Positions 20,973-32,320 of a stretch of DNA of 64,000 nucleotides are shown in pieces. A model generated the notes under the pieces. The model was not told the origin of the DNA, did not search any database, and worked only from the letters and a program-made list of their open reading frames with translations. Position 1 is the stretch's first letter; each line of letters opens with the position of its first letter. The position numbers and the translations under genes are program-made. The DNA is from Prorocentrum cordatum. Taxonomy: Eukaryota; Sar; Dinophyceae; Prorocentrales; Prorocentraceae. The DNA is taken from contig CAUYUJ010009513.1 of assembly GCA_963575745.1 (NCBI GenBank), positions 222,898-286,897 of the forward strand. The letters are read 5' to 3'.

Positions 20973-21125
20973 GTCCACAAGAAACCTTCCACAAGGAAGG
21001 CCAGCCCTGAGACCCCAGGACGTCTATGGATCTTGGGTGTGGGACCGGCACGCCTGCTATAGCAAGGCCATCGAAGCCCAAGAAACCCAGGGCACCCTGG
21101 AGGCAAGCAGGGTGCTTCTTGGCGG
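20973..21125 (+). mobile_element. dispersed element family 4, copy 2
   Basis: GTCCACAAGAAACCTTCCAC, GAGACCCCAGGACGTC, GGCCATCGAAGCCCAAGAAA, GGCACCCTGGAGGCAAGCAG and GGGTGCTTCTTGG, in the same order and spacing as 18595-18749. Confidence 0.7.
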
Positions 21126-21567
21126 GGGTCTCCGCTGCACCCCAAACTGCCCATTGCGGGGAGCACCCCGGGCGGACTCTGGCAGGAAGCGAGCGACGGC
21201 CTGGCAGAACTGGATGTCCTCTGGACCTCGGGGCTCTCCTTCACCGGGACCAGCTTGGTTCGCCCAGAGCCGTCTTCGACGGTCTCGGGGGCCGCCGTGG
21301 TGTCCGGACCCCTCCCCTCCTCTGGCCCACCTGGGGGGGGGGCTGTACGTGCGCAGCCCTGCGGGAAGACGGAGCCGCACGCGCTTGGATGCACACGCGG
21401 CAGGCCTGCGTGCGGGGCACCCGCCGTGCCCCGCTGCCTCGCCCCGTCGGGCCATGCCGTGCGCATGTATCCGCCTCCCCCTGCGCGTTGTCCGACGAGA
21501 TGGCTCTCTCCGCGCGCGGCCACCGGGGAGGTCCCGGCCCCTTCCCCGGGGCAAGTTTCCCGCCTCC

Positions 21568-21680
21568 TCCGCCTCCTCCTCTTCCTCCTCCGCCTCCTCC
21601 TCAAGTTCCTCCTCCTCCTCCTCCTCTTCAAGTTCCTCCCCCTCCTCCTCCTGTTCCTCCTCCTCCTCCATTTTCTCCTC
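21568..21680. repeat. CTC tract
   Basis: Interrupted CTC/TCC repeats. The orientation is opposite to the tracts next to the minus-strand exons. Confidence 0.85.
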
Positions 21681-22179
21681 CTGGGGCACGGGGCTTGAGG
21701 ACGGGCCCGGGCCTAGATCGGTCAGGACGCCCAGATGGAAACAGGCAGACCGTCGCCGCGAGGGGGCTGGGGGGCGGCATGCGCACACCCTCTCGGGCCT
21801 CTCGGGAGCCGTACGCAGAGCTTCCTGTGGGCCTTGATCCTCGTGAGTGCCGAGGCGAGGCTGGGACGGCATGCGCGCACCCTCTTTATGGGCCATACCT
21901 GGAGCTTCTTTTTGGGGCGCTGCCTTAGTGAGGGAGGGGTGCGCCGCGGTGAGGCTGGTTTGGACGTCGGAGACATGGGTCAGAAAAATCCGCCGATCCG
22001 GCGTGAGTTTCAAGGAGCCTAAGCTACAGCCTACGGCCTGAACTTCAGCTTTGCAAGGGGGGGGCGGGCGGGGGGGGCAACACACTGAAATCCGCAAAAT
22101 TCTCACCTCTGGGGCCAGAGCCCGAGACGGCCGCCAGATACTTTCCAGATGGATCAAGATGCACCCAAGATGGCCCAGG

Positions 22180-22600
22180 ATGCCCTCCAAGACAAACCCA
22201 AAGAGGCCCAAACCATTGATTTTCTATATGCCTTAAAGGAGTGAGGCGCTTCATCTCGGCCTTCCGACGGCCCCAGAGGCCCCCAAGATCTCCCCGGAGA
22301 CCTCCAGGATGGCTATATGACGGCCCGAGAGGCTCGTGAGACGGTCCCAAGACGGCCCCATTGGCCTCCAAGACGGCCAAGACAGCCTCCAGACGGCCCT
22401 GAAGGGCCCCCAGGGCGTGCCCAGACGGCACAGCGAGGCGCCCAAGACGGCTTCCGACGGCGCCCGACGGGCCAGGAACGTCTCTGAGACAGCCAAAAAA
22501 AAACCAAAGAAGACCCCCAGAGGCTGAAAGACCCCCCCTCGAGAGGCCTCCTCCTACGACGGCCCCAAGAGGGCCCTCAGGCGGCCCCAGAGACCTCCAA
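22180..22600 (+). repeat. degenerate GGCCCCAAGACGGCC repeat
   Basis: The words GGCCTCCAAGACGG, GGCCCCAAGA and CGGCCCGAGAGG recur irregularly, as at 14160-14330 and 27460-28150. Confidence 0.55.
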
Positions 22601-22729
22601 GCCAACCGGAGCACCAGCGGGAGCGACCAGGATGCGCGGCACTGGCCGGAGGCCACTACGATTGGCAGTCATCCTGGCGAGGGCCCCAACCCTGTGCAAT
22701 CGAGAGCACTGCAGTTGCGACTGTCGTCT

Positions 22730-24080
22730 TCAGTGGAAATCCCCACGAGGCCACGAACATTGTGTAGGGCCGCGCGCGGACGTCGCCACTGGGGCCTTTG
22801 GTGGAGCTTGTTTTGGGGGCCACGAAGCGTGTGAGGGTGCCGAAGTGGGTGGGGGGCCGCATGTGAGCGTTCCTACTGGGGCCGCAGGCGAAGCTCCCTG
22901 TGGGGCCACGAAGCGTGCGAACTGTATGCCGAAATGGGTGCGGGGCGACATGCGAACGCTCCCACTGGGGCTGTGGCCGGAGCTCCCTATGGGGCCACAA
23001 GGCTTGCGAGGATTGTGCCGAAGTGGGAGCGGGGCCGCATGTGGCCTTCGGTGAATTTTTTTTTGTGGCGCAAGAAGAGTCAGGAGTGTGTCGAATCGGT
23101 GATGGACGAAATGCGAAAGCTCCCACCGGGGCCTTCTGTGGATCCCCGTATGGGGCCACGAAAAGTGCGAGGCTTGTGCCGGTGTGCCGAATCGGACGCG
23201 GGCGAGCCATGCGAACGCAGCCACTCGGGCCTGCGGATGAGCTCCCTATTGGGTCGGGAAGCGTTTGAGGGATGTGCCGAATCGGGCGCGGGGCCGCCAT
23301 GTACAAGCAGCCACTGGGGCCTTCGTTGGAGCTCCCTGTGGAACCACGAAACGTGTGAGAGGTGTGCCGAAATGAATGCGGGGCCCCCCTTGCGAGAGCA
23401 GCCACTGGGGCCTGTGGTGGAGCTCCCTGGGTCCCACGAAACGTGAGAGCGGTGTTCCGAATCGGGTGCAGGGCTGCCCTGCGAATGCAATTGCTGCGGC
23501 ATCCGGCGGGGCCCCTTATGGGGCCACGAATTGTGTGAGGGGTACGCCGAATCAGGCGCAGGACTGCTATGCGAGCGCGGTTGCTCATGCCTTCCGTATG
23601 GGGTCGCGATATGTGTGAGGGACGTGCCGAATCGGGTGCGGGGCCGCTATGCGAAGGCTGTCTTGGGGGCCTTCTGCAGAATTACTAACCGAGGCACGGA
23701 GCGTGCGCAGGGTGTGCCGCATCTGGTGCGGGGCACGAATGCGAACGCAACTGGGCCCACGAAACATGAAAGAGGTGCGCCAAATCGGGTGCGGGGCCGC
23801 CATGCGAATGCAGTAACTCAGGGCCGCAGCGGAGCCCACTCTCCATGGGGCCACGACGCATTCTAGGGGTATACCGAATCGGCTGCGGGGCCACCACGCG
23901 AATCCGCTGCGGTGCCGCCATGCGAACGCGGCAACGGGGGGAACGCAGCAACCGCAGCGCGAAACGTGTGAGGGGTGAGTTGGATCGAGCGCAAGGCCAC
24001 CATGCGAACGAAGCCACTGGGGCCTCCAGTGGAGCTCCCCACGGGGCCACAAATCGTTTCAGAGGTATGCCGACATGAAG
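22730..24080 (+). repeat. 90-bp minisatellite array, about 15 units
   Basis: Units begin GCCGAATCGGGTGCGGGGCC and continue GCCATGCGAACGCAGCCACT, GGGGCCT, GGAGCTCCCTGTGGGGCCAC, GAA(A/G)CGTGTGAGAGGTGT. Unit starts at 23187, 23277, 23367, 23457, 23547, 23627 and 23717 show spacing of 90 with one 80-bp unit. Because 90 is a multiple of three, frames stay open on both strands; the minus frame has 30-residue repeats of the type APRPIRHTP plus GSSxxGPSGC. Nothing indicates translation. Confidence 0.85.
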
Positions 24081-24374
24081 ATGCGGAGGGATGAGGCAGG
24101 GAAAGGAGATGGGAAAAGGGGGAGGAGTGGGAGTGAGGAACGCGGGGTGCTGCAGATTCAAAAAGATGACCCAACGACACAAGATGGCTGTGAGCAAATG
24201 CCGCAACAGAAACGACAGCGGCCGCTGTTGGCCAGGCGGCCTTCTTTCTGAAATCGACAGCGTCAGCGGCGACCCCGACAGCGAGTCCAGTTCCAAAATG
24301 AACAGGGCCTGCCGACTGGGAGCCTCAGCTGGAGCGGAGGTCTGGGTCCCCCGCCCGGGCCTTCTGTTCCCAGA

Positions 24375-24540
24375 TCCCCGACAGCATGACTTGTTCAGAA
24401 CGTCGCCCCTCCTCAAGGACTCGACCCATTGCCCGGGACTGGGCTCTCCTCTGGGGTCGATTCTGGACCCGCCCCGAGGCTGGGCCCCGGAGGCCAAAGA
24501 CAGCGAAACACCTCCCGCCGTGATTTTTGCCACGACGCCA
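24375..24540 (+). repeat. dispersed repeat D, copy
   Basis: CCCCGACAGCATGACTTGTT, GACTCGACCCATTGCCCGGG and CAAAGACAGCGAAACACCTC match the best copy at 52655-52800, with a decayed middle. Confidence 0.55.
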
Positions 24541-24558
24541 TGGAGGTCTGGGCTCGAC

Positions 24559-24720
24559 TCAGGCCGGGCATGTCCCCCTGCAGGCGCAAAACGACGAGCG
24601 AACTTCTCAAACGTCTAAGATTCCACAAAAAAACATGGTCAAAAACAATAGAACCTCGTACCCAGACTGTCTTTTACTCTGTCTGAGAATTCCTCCTGCA
24701 GAGGACCATGCCCGACTCAA
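24559..24720. mobile_element. foldback element family 1, copy E, 8-bp duplication
   Basis: The left end TCAGGCCGGGCATGTCCCCC, TGCAGGCG is inverted in CTCCTGCAGAGGACCATGCC, CGACTCAA. The inner CCCAGACTGTCTTTTACTCT segment is shared with copies F, G and H. Flanks GGCTCGAC (24551-24558) and GGCTCGGG (24721-24728) match at 6 of 8. Confidence 0.75.
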
Positions 24721-25185
24721 GGCTCGGGAGCGGCCAAGAGGGGGGTGTCCAAGAGGAGGGGGTGCAAATCATGACCGGCGGCATGTGCGCGGCCCAGCGG
24801 GGGGGCCAGGGACGTAATGAAACAAGAAGAGGCGCCATGAAATCTGGGGAAATATCATGGCCCACGCCATGATATCCACCCCCTCCTAGTCATCACCCCC
24901 CTCTTTTCCGCCCCCGAAAGGCTTGGCCCCGGGCGCGGCGCCTGGGCAGAGGCCGGGCCCCCCCGCAGCTCGACGAGGGCCTCGTCGAGCCGCAGCGGGG
25001 CGGCGCCCGCCGCGGCGGGGCCCCCGGCCTCGCCGCGGCCGCTCGGCGGCTCCGCCTCGGTCGGGGCGGCGGCGGCGCCGTCGAGGAAGAGGTCGTCCCC
25101 CGCCTCCGGGCATCGCTCTCCTCCGCCTCCCTCCGCCTCGTCCTCCTGCTCCTCCTCCCGGGGGAAAGAGGTCGTCCTCCTCCTC

Positions 25186-25245
25186 CTTCGCTTTCTCCTC
25201 CTCCTCCTCCTCCTCCTCCTCCTCCTCCTCCTCCGCTCCCTCTTG
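25186..25245. repeat. CTC tract
   Basis: About 60 bp of CTC in a larger pyrimidine-rich stretch (25095-25275). Confidence 0.85.
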
Positions 25246-26469
25246 GGGACGCTGGGCCTCCTCCACCTCCTCCTTTTTGCTGGGCGGCCTCCAGAAGACG
25301 GGAAGACCGATGGGAGGAGCATGGGTTAACCAACCCCAGTCCCCAACGGCGTGGCCTGGACCCCGCTGGCAGAGTTACCACGCCAGATGCGGGTCTAGGC
25401 CGTTACCTCCGGGTTTCGCGGGATGTATCCCCAACTGAGGTGCTGAGATGGTGGGGGTCTGGATGTGGATGGGGATAGAATTGGGGTCGGCTAGGTAAAC
25501 GATGCTGACTCGTGCTTGGCTCCTCAGGGTCGCCCTCCGAAAGTGCGCGGAGCCCGTTTTTTCTAATCTTATTCGCGCCCCCCCCTCCCCCCCTTGGTCA
25601 CGTTCGCACTGGCGCCGTCTGGAAACTAGCCATCCCTAGCGTTCCCAGGCAGCGCCGGCGCGAATAGCTACGTGACCGGCCGCCCCCCGCCCCACCACCC
25701 CCGGGTCACGCCCGCTATCGCCAAGGGATACACGCCAATCTCTCGCCCCCAGATCTCCGCATTCAGAGAAGCGCGACGGAGCCCCCTCGTAGCTTTTGGC
25801 GTCTGGGGAACCTCGCATGGCCCTGGGACTGGCAAGACTGGCTCAGGATGAAAAGCTGGTTCCCTGCAAGGGGCCCAGACGTCATGGAACAATCACGACG
25901 CCGGGCTCGAAGGGGCCCTCGGCTCGAGGGACACGCGCTCCGAAGATGCGCGTCTTTGGGGGGCCGTGCTGCCCTTCTTGGCCTCTCCTGGGCCTCCAGG
26001 CCACTGGGCTCTGGAGGCCTCCTCGGGCCTCCGAAGGCCTCCGGAGATCTCCGGACACCCCAAACGGCCTCTGGACGAAGCCGGTCGTTGTCGTCGCCGA
26101 TGCCGCCGCTGTCCCCAGCGTCGAGGCGATCCTCGCCGTCCCTCTCGGATACCCGCCGAGAGGGTGGAATTGACTGGGGGTGCGTGCACTAAAACCTTCT
26201 AGTCGCCGTCGCCGTCGTCGCCGCCCTCGTCATTGACCTCGCCGTCTTTCTTCTCTCGCTTTCAGCCCTTCCTCGACCTCGATTCTTAGCGACGTACGAA
26301 AAACAATTCTCAGTCACGGCGTGAGGAATGCACGTTGGAGAGAGGCGATAGAGAGGAAGCAAGAGGCTTGATGCCAATCTGAGATCGGCGCGCAAACACC
26401 CAGAACGCAGATTGAAGCATCCAGTAGTTGGTGGGGCTCAGCTGGGAATTTCGCCAGCGCACGCGTCAT

Positions 26470-26476
<7 letters not shown>

Positions 26477-26533
<57 letters not shown>

Positions 26534-26554
26534 CAGTCGTCAGTCGTCGTCGTT

Positions 26555-26588
<34 letters not shown>

Positions 26589-26690
26589 GTCGTCAGTCGT
26601 CGGTCGTTGGTCGTCAATGGTCGGTCGTCGGTCGTCGGTCCTCTGTCATCGGTCGTCGGTCGTCGTCGTCGTCGTCGTCCGGGAGGCCTA
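26477..26690. repeat. TCG trinucleotide tract
   Basis: About 210 bp of GTC/TCG with GTCAGTCGTCGGTCG interruptions. Confidence 0.9.
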
Positions 26691-27039
26691 TCAGAGGCGC
26701 GATGGCAAAAAAGAACTGAAGAAACACACTTACTTCAATCCGGGGCCAGAGACTAACTGGGGCACGAGCGTCTGTTGGGGTCCCACTGGGGAATACCTCC
26801 GGCCGCAACGAGATCCGCTGGAAGGGAATCCGAGGGGGCTCGCCCTTGGCCTCAGGCGCTCCAGCAAAGTAGGGCAAAAGGCGATCGTCGAAACAGCGCC
26901 ATCCTCGAAAGGAGAAGGAGCAAGAGCAGGAGGAGGAGGAGGATGAGGAGGAGGAGCAAGATAAGGAGGAGGAGGAGGAGGAGGAAGAAGATGGACCCGC
27001 CTCGTCCTGCTGGCCCTGGGCCGACGACGAGGGCAGGCC

Positions 27040-27134
27040 GTCCTCCGCGCCGCTGCTGACGCACACGACCTGGGGCTCCGCCTGCGTCCGGAAGGCTGAG
27101 AGGTGCTGCACGGCCACCGAGAAGCGCCCCCCTC
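27040..27134 (-). CDS. HCF173: HCF173-like gene, exon after the CIA30 domain
   Basis: On the minus strand CTTCTCAG at 27142-27135 is a good acceptor. The following frame (two bases, then GGG GGG CGC) reads RFSVAVQHLSAF and QVVCVSSGAEDG. It aligns with the HCF173 block that links CIA30 to the second SDR half: FS, a hydrophobic helix with AL/AF, then a strand ending VS(C/S). The 3' end is uncertain: no GT occurs where the alignment ends, but a GA or GC donor, both known in dinoflagellates, is possible near 27040-27055. The frame then runs into a TCC/CTC tract (26928-26995), read as poly-Ser. Confidence rests on order and spacing as much as on similarity. Confidence 0.5.
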
Positions 27135-27268
27135 CTGAGAAGCTGCCGAGTTTTGCTCTCGCCTCGGCACTCGAGGATGGAATCCCGCCAACCCTTTGGG
27201 CTGAGATGGTGTAGCGATGTCTTCCTTTCCTCGTCCACAGACCCTCTCCCCTTCAGGGAGGGGTGCTC

Positions 27269-27417
27269 CTAGGTCGGGCATGTCCTCCTACAGAAGGACT
27301 GTCGAAGAATAATTGTGAATATACCCATGCATAGTCAAAACAACATAATTATCGTCACCAGACTGTGGTTTTACCATGCTTGAGTTCTCCTCGTGTAGAG
27401 GGGCTCGCCCGACTTAA
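27269..27417. mobile_element. foldback element family 1, copy F, 8-bp duplication
   Basis: Ends CTAGGTCGGGCATGTCCTCC, TACAG and GTGTAGAGGGGCTCGCCCG, ACTTAA are inverted. Flanks GGGTGCTC (27261-27268) and GGGTACTC (27418-27425) match at 7 of 8. Noncoding, 149 bp. Confidence 0.8.
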
Positions 27418-27560
27418 GGGTACTCTCCTCCTACCCTCCCCGAGGATTTAGGGGGGCGGGCCGACATGGGCCAGAGCGTCCAAGAGAGTCCAAGAAAGCT
27501 CCAAGAGGGCCTTCGATGCTCCAAGATGGCATCCAAGGTGGCTCAAGGTACAACAGGAGG

Positions 27561-27716
27561 TCGACCACAAGAAACCTTCCACAAGAAACCCAACCCTGAG
27601 ACCCCAGGACGTCAATTGATCTTTGGTGTTGGAGCGTCACGCTTTCCATCGCAAAACCATAGAACACCAAGAAACCATGGACACCCTGGAGGCAAGCAGG
27701 GTGTTTCTTGGCATGG
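27561..27716 (+). mobile_element. dispersed element family 4, copy 3
   Basis: TCGACCACAAGAAACCTTCC, CCTGAGACCCCAGGACGTC, CTTTCCATCGCAAAACCAT, GACACCCTGGAGGCAAGCAG and GGTGTTTCTTGGCATGG, as in 18595-18749. Confidence 0.75.
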
Positions 27717-28192
27717 GCATCCACTGTAGTGAAAGACGGTTCAAGGTAACTTCCGACATATCTCACAGAGGCCCGAAAGGGGCCACAGGACGGTTCCAAG
27801 TGCGTTTGGAGCCCCCCTCAGGAACGTCCAAGAGGTCAACATCCTTCAACGACCTACTAACAATAAATGACTTGTGGTACGTCTTCGAGGCCGCAAAACG
27901 GCCCCAAGATGGCTCGACAGAGGCCCAAGGGGTGTCTGAGAGGCTCACCTGGCGGCCCCAAGAGCGCCCAGGAACGGCCCAGCAGCGCCCCACGGGGGCC
28001 TCAAGAGGCGATGTTGGCGGCCCTAGGAGAGGAATACAATTTAGGCCCTCCCCCCTTTTGATCGATAGCCTCCAACGTAGCCTCATGAGGCCCTCCAGGG
28101 CTCCCAAGAGGGCCCCCCCGAAGAGGCCCTCCAAGGCCACCCCCACTGATCCCTCAGATCTCTCTGTTCAGCCTGGTCGCCCTTTTTGATTC

Positions 28193-28197
28193 ACTAT

Positions 28198-28230
<33 letters not shown>
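28193..28230. repeat. TA/TG dinucleotide tract
   Basis: About 14 TA units followed by five TG units. Confidence 0.95.
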
Positions 28231-28790
28231 CTCTGCGTCCCTTTCCCTGTCAGCTCTCGTGGGCAGGGTTGCTGGACGGGCTGGTGGGGATCTTTTGTTC
28301 GCAACAGCAAGCGGGCAGCCGCGCGGCGCCTAGAGGTCGCACGATAGCCAGGCCTACGCAGGCAGGGCGGATGCCCACACTACAGCATGCTAGCGCGGAA
28401 AAAAAGGCTGGTGGGGATATGTTTGTTTGGTCGGCGGCTCCGAGGCGGCGGACAGGAAGCGGAAGGCGTCGTCTGGGCCAGCAGGCAAGGCGAATTAGCT
28501 ACAACAGGCAACGCACCTGCAGTAAAAATTCGCAGAGAATGCGAGGTGTGCACATGCATTAAGCAAAATGCTCCACATTAAGGCGAACGCACCTAGGCGC
28601 CAGCCACACCGAGGTGAAGCGGCTGCAGTGCTACGCAGCGGGAGAGTCGCCCTGTCGGCGCCAGTCCGCGCAGCAAACCTAGCCGATCAGACAGGTAGCA
28701 CCGAAGCAACACGCTGAAGGCTCAACCACTCAGCGCGAGGTGCCACCGCCGTACGCGGGGTCGGCTGGACGGGGTAGAGGGAAGGCAGGG

Positions 28791-29290
28791 ACCTACAGAG
28801 CTCTCACTCCACGATCCGCACCGCTGCCCATGGTGGGGCCGGTGCGTCAGCCATCGTTTCCGAAACCAGTCACAGGCCAGGAAGCAACGACGAAAGGACA
28901 CGCAGGCCCAAGCGCCAGTACTGCCGCCAAGCGGGCATCGGCCGAAGGTCGCAGAGGTACGCTGCAGCCGCGGCCAGCTCATAGGCGCAGGGGTGTAGTC
29001 AGGGCTCAATCTGACCACAGAGAGAGCCGGTGGACGGCAAGTACCAACAGAACACTCACTCCGCGGACTGCACCGCCGCCCAGGGGGGGCCGGCGCGTCG
29101 TCATCGTGCCCGAAACCAGTGACAGGTCAGGGCAGCAACGATGAGAGAGGACACGCTGGCCCGGGGCCGGTATACTGCAACCGCTCAGGACCAGTCAAGA
29201 AAGTCGCCGAGATTCGCAGCTGCTGCGCCCACCTCATGAAGGGCTGGAACGCAGTAAGGGCTGAATCTGACAACGGCATGGAGAGGGGGG
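28791..29290 (+). repeat. tandem repeat, about 252-bp unit, two copies
   Basis: ACCTACAGAGCTCTCACTCC at 28791 and ACCAACAGAACACTCACTCC at 29043 open two diverged units. Shared words are CGAAACCAGT(C/G)ACAGG, GCAACGA, AGGACACGC and AGGGCT(C/G)AATCTGAC. A short repeat (GCGCAGCCAACAGCCGC) follows at 29291 and 29339. No coding potential. Confidence 0.65.
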
Positions 29291-29658
29291 GCGCAGCCAA
29301 CAGCCGCCATGCACAGATGTGTCGGTTGGAGATGAGGGCGCAGCCAACAGCCGCAATGAAACATGTCATGTAAGCAGCTCACACAGAGCTGAGGACAAGG
29401 GGGGTAGTGTGGGCTGCGCACAGACCGCCGCCAGCAGAGTGGTGCGCAGGGGAGGACTATTCCAGTCAACCGCCCCCGGCCGACCAAAGTGGCTGTCGAG
29501 AGACAGCGCAGGGCGTGGAGCCCGGGGAGACGTCTGCGTCCATCCCCAGTCCCCAACCGAGCAGTCAGCCGTCGTAAAGGGCGGCTGTTGGCCATGGGCC
29601 GGTGGGGCCTGCGGGCTCACCCCCACCAGGGGGGGTGAGGTGGCCAGGCAAGGTCCAC

Positions 29659-30540
29659 TTATCCAGTGCGGGCTCTCTGGCTACGCAGCGCCTTGGGTGA
29701 GATGTTGGGACACCCCCGCCCCGGCGGGAGCTGCCCAGGGTATTGCGGCCAAGGCCGCGCGCTGCAGGGTGAAACTGCCCCCAGCGGGGAGAGGGCGGCG
29801 AGCGCCTGGGGGGGTGTCGCTGTCGCCGAGCTGGGGGGGCAGGGGGCGCCCCGTCGGGCGGGCCCATCCCTGCGTGCCCTTGGCACACTGGTCAAGTCAA
29901 TCCCACCATCGTGCGCGCTTGTCGGTGTATGGGTCTTCTCCCCTGGGGGAGTAGCGTTTGCCTTTCGCTTTCCAATCGTATCTGTCCACGGTGCGCCCTG
30001 GTGGCTCCAGAAAACCCATTCCTGCCATCCATGCCACGGGTTGGCGGAGCCGGATGCACCAGTCCACTGCTCCTGCGAGGACGCCCCCGTCGCCCTCTTG
30101 CCCTCCTTGGCCCATGGGGCGGGGCCGCTGCTGCTGTCGGTCCCGCGCTGCGCGTGGGGTCTGGGCTCGCGTTGCAGGAGCCTGGTATGTCTGTCCTTGA
30201 CCGTTGGCCAATCGACGTTGAGCCCTAAGTCTCGTTCCATCTTTTATGCGCCATACCCTGCGTTGCCCCATGCCTGGGGCAATTCGCTGCACACCTGCAC
30301 GGAGTTCAGCCTGGGGTCGTTCTTTTCAATCCCGATGGCCCCCTGCCTCACGGCCGCCCTCCTCGCCCATGCGACCCAGACCCCGTTAAACGCACCTCCC
30401 AGCGTCTTTTGCAGGCGCGTTATCTTCTCCTGTATCGGTTCGTTATTCGTAGCATCAGCTTCGTCGACCGGGCACATATACATGGGGGCGCCCCCCATGG
30501 GGTCGCTCGGATTGCCTCGGGGTGGCTGCGTTTCTCATAT
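29659..30540 (-). pseudogene. second copy of the unknown LGGAFNG module
   Basis: Reading down from about 30540: DPMGGAPMYM, EADATNNEP, RLQKTLGGAFNGVWVAW, PQAWGNAGYGA, stop TAA (30246-30244), one codon (AAG), then ATG at 30240 and ERDLGLNVDWPTV, RHTRLLQRE. It aligns block for block with 32700-33080, including the stop. After LLQRE the frame becomes Pro/Ala/Gly-rich and ends at 29659. A stop near 30525 (TGA before ETQPPRG) suggests decay upstream. The family is not recognised. The copy sits 2,572 bp from the first, in the same orientation. Confidence 0.5.
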
Positions 30541-30769
30541 GTCTTTCCAGGGTGCCTGGAGTATGTGTGGCCGGGCTGGGTCGCCTCTTGGGGACTTGGG
30601 GGCGCGGCGACCCCCGTCCCTGGCGCCCTCCCACACGGGTCGCTGGCGGCCCCTGTCGCCGATCGCGCGCCTGAAGGACCTGTCGCCCCTGGCGTCGTCG
30701 ATGGTGCGGGGATGCTTTTTGTTCGGCGGCCCGCGAGGAAAAGTCCAGAGGGCGTGTCAGCAGGCAATC

Positions 30770-31115
30770 GGGCGCAATGCCATATAATTAGCGAAGGCCC
30801 GGCCACGACTGGAGGGAGCCGCCAAGAGGGCGCCAACCCACACTCAACATGCAGAGCAAGACGCTGCGAGACCAGGCCAGAACATTGACCGACTGTCCTA
30901 ACAACAGCCGACCGGAACGGCAAGGGCAGACACTGCCCAAAACAAATTCGGCAGGAAAGGAGGCGCAAAGCCAGATAATTAGAAGGGCCAGGCCACGGAC
31001 GGTAGAGGCCGCCAGGAGGGCGCCGGCGCACGTGCAACATGCAGAGCAGGAGGCTGCGACACCAGGCCAGAACATTCGACCGACTGTCCTAACAACAGCC
31101 GACCAGAAATAGAAC
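30770..31115 (+). repeat. tandem repeat, about 189-bp unit, two copies
   Basis: CCATATAATTAGCGAAGGCC (30780) and CCAGATAATTAGAAGGGCCA (30971) open two units sharing GGCCACG, GAGGGCGCC, CAACATGCAGAGCA, AGACCAGGCCAGAACATT or ACACCAGGCCAGAACATT, CGACTGTCCTAACAACAGCC. Confidence 0.8.
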
Positions 31116-31199
31116 CGGCAGGCGCATCCCCTGCACATGCCGAAGACAGGGGGGGGGAAAGAGCAGACCGAAAGCGGCGGACTCACTCGCATAGCACCC

Positions 31200-31814
31200 T
31201 GTGCTCGTCGGCGACCCGGCGCAGGCCCACTTCACGGGAAGACGACGCCACCTATCAAGTGTCGGTCAGGTCGGCGAACGGGGGAGATGTCGGACAGGAA
31301 GGAGGGGGCCTGACGCCGTGAGCACCACAGGATCTGGAAGTCAGGTACACAAGGCGATGCCGCTGGCCGGCCCACATCACCCGAGGCGAGCACCGCCGCA
31401 CCACGCAGTGAGAGGAACACCTCATCCCCAAGAAGTGCCCCATGAATTGCCAGAGATCCACCGCGCGTGGTCGCCTCTCTGCCATGGTGGCGCCGACGGA
31501 AAAAGGAGGAGCAGCCGATAGCAGAGGAACATTGAATATATCGAAGGGAGGCGTCGGACGCAGACGCCTCCAAAGGAGGACCCAACGCGTGAAGTGGGGG
31601 GTCGTGGCGCGTGGCACCGTCGTGGGGGGGGGCCGCGCGGGCAAGCCGACGGACTTCAAAGTGTGGAGTGCGAAGGGGGGGGCCTTCAGCCAGTCGCCCC
31701 GGTCCTCCACGGGCCCGCGTTCAGCGCGGCCAAAGGGCATTGGGTGGGGTGATTTCAGCCGACCGCGCGGTCTAAGAGCCCACGGAGTGCCGCGGGGGTC
31801 GAAGCGCAGTGTGG
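31200..31814. other. no gene recognised
   Basis: A long minus-strand frame is open here, but its composition (Pro/Arg/Cys) and lack of match to either module copy argue against coding. Confidence 0.35.
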
Positions 31815-32235
31815 CGGTGCACCTCACTCCCAGGAGGTAGCGCGGGCACCGAGGCCGGGCCCTGCCACTGCGGCGAAACGATTCCCCCTCAAGGGGGGGG
31901 ACTGCCAGGAGCCGTTGCCGTCCAGGGGGGGTCCTCCGTCCCCAGAGCCAGCCCAAGTTGGCGCCCCCTGCCTGCGCGGGGCTGGCCTTGTGAACGTCAT
32001 CCGCCGTCGGCCAGTCACCAAGTCGTCGAGGGCGTCAACAGGGAGAGGAGGAAAGCAGCCGATACCCGCTGGATATTTGAAGACTGGGGGGAGAGGAGCC
32101 AGAGGGTGAGTTGTGCACCTCCCTCCCAGGAGGTGACAAGGATATTAAGGCTGCTGCCTGTCACTTCGGTGAAGAGAGCCCCCCTTGTACCGGGACAGCT
32201 CAGGGCCAGCGCGACCCGGGGGGGTCATGTCAGCG
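31815..32235 (+). repeat. tandem repeat, about 300-bp unit, two copies
   Basis: GTGCACCTCACTCCCAGGAG at 31817 and GTGCACCTCCCTCCCAGGAG at 32117 open two diverged units, each followed by CTGCCACTGCGGCGAA or CTGTCACTTCGGTGAA. Confidence 0.6.
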
Positions 32236-32320
32236 CCATCCCAGGACCCACGGCCGCGTGTATATGACGGGGCCAGCCTTCCCTGGGTCTGGAGCAGTGG
32301 CCTCGCCTCATGGCCGGTCA

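Noticed and set aside
22656-23588. 310-residue minus-strand protein
   Set aside because: It is the shadow of a 90-bp minisatellite; frames are equally open on the plus strand.
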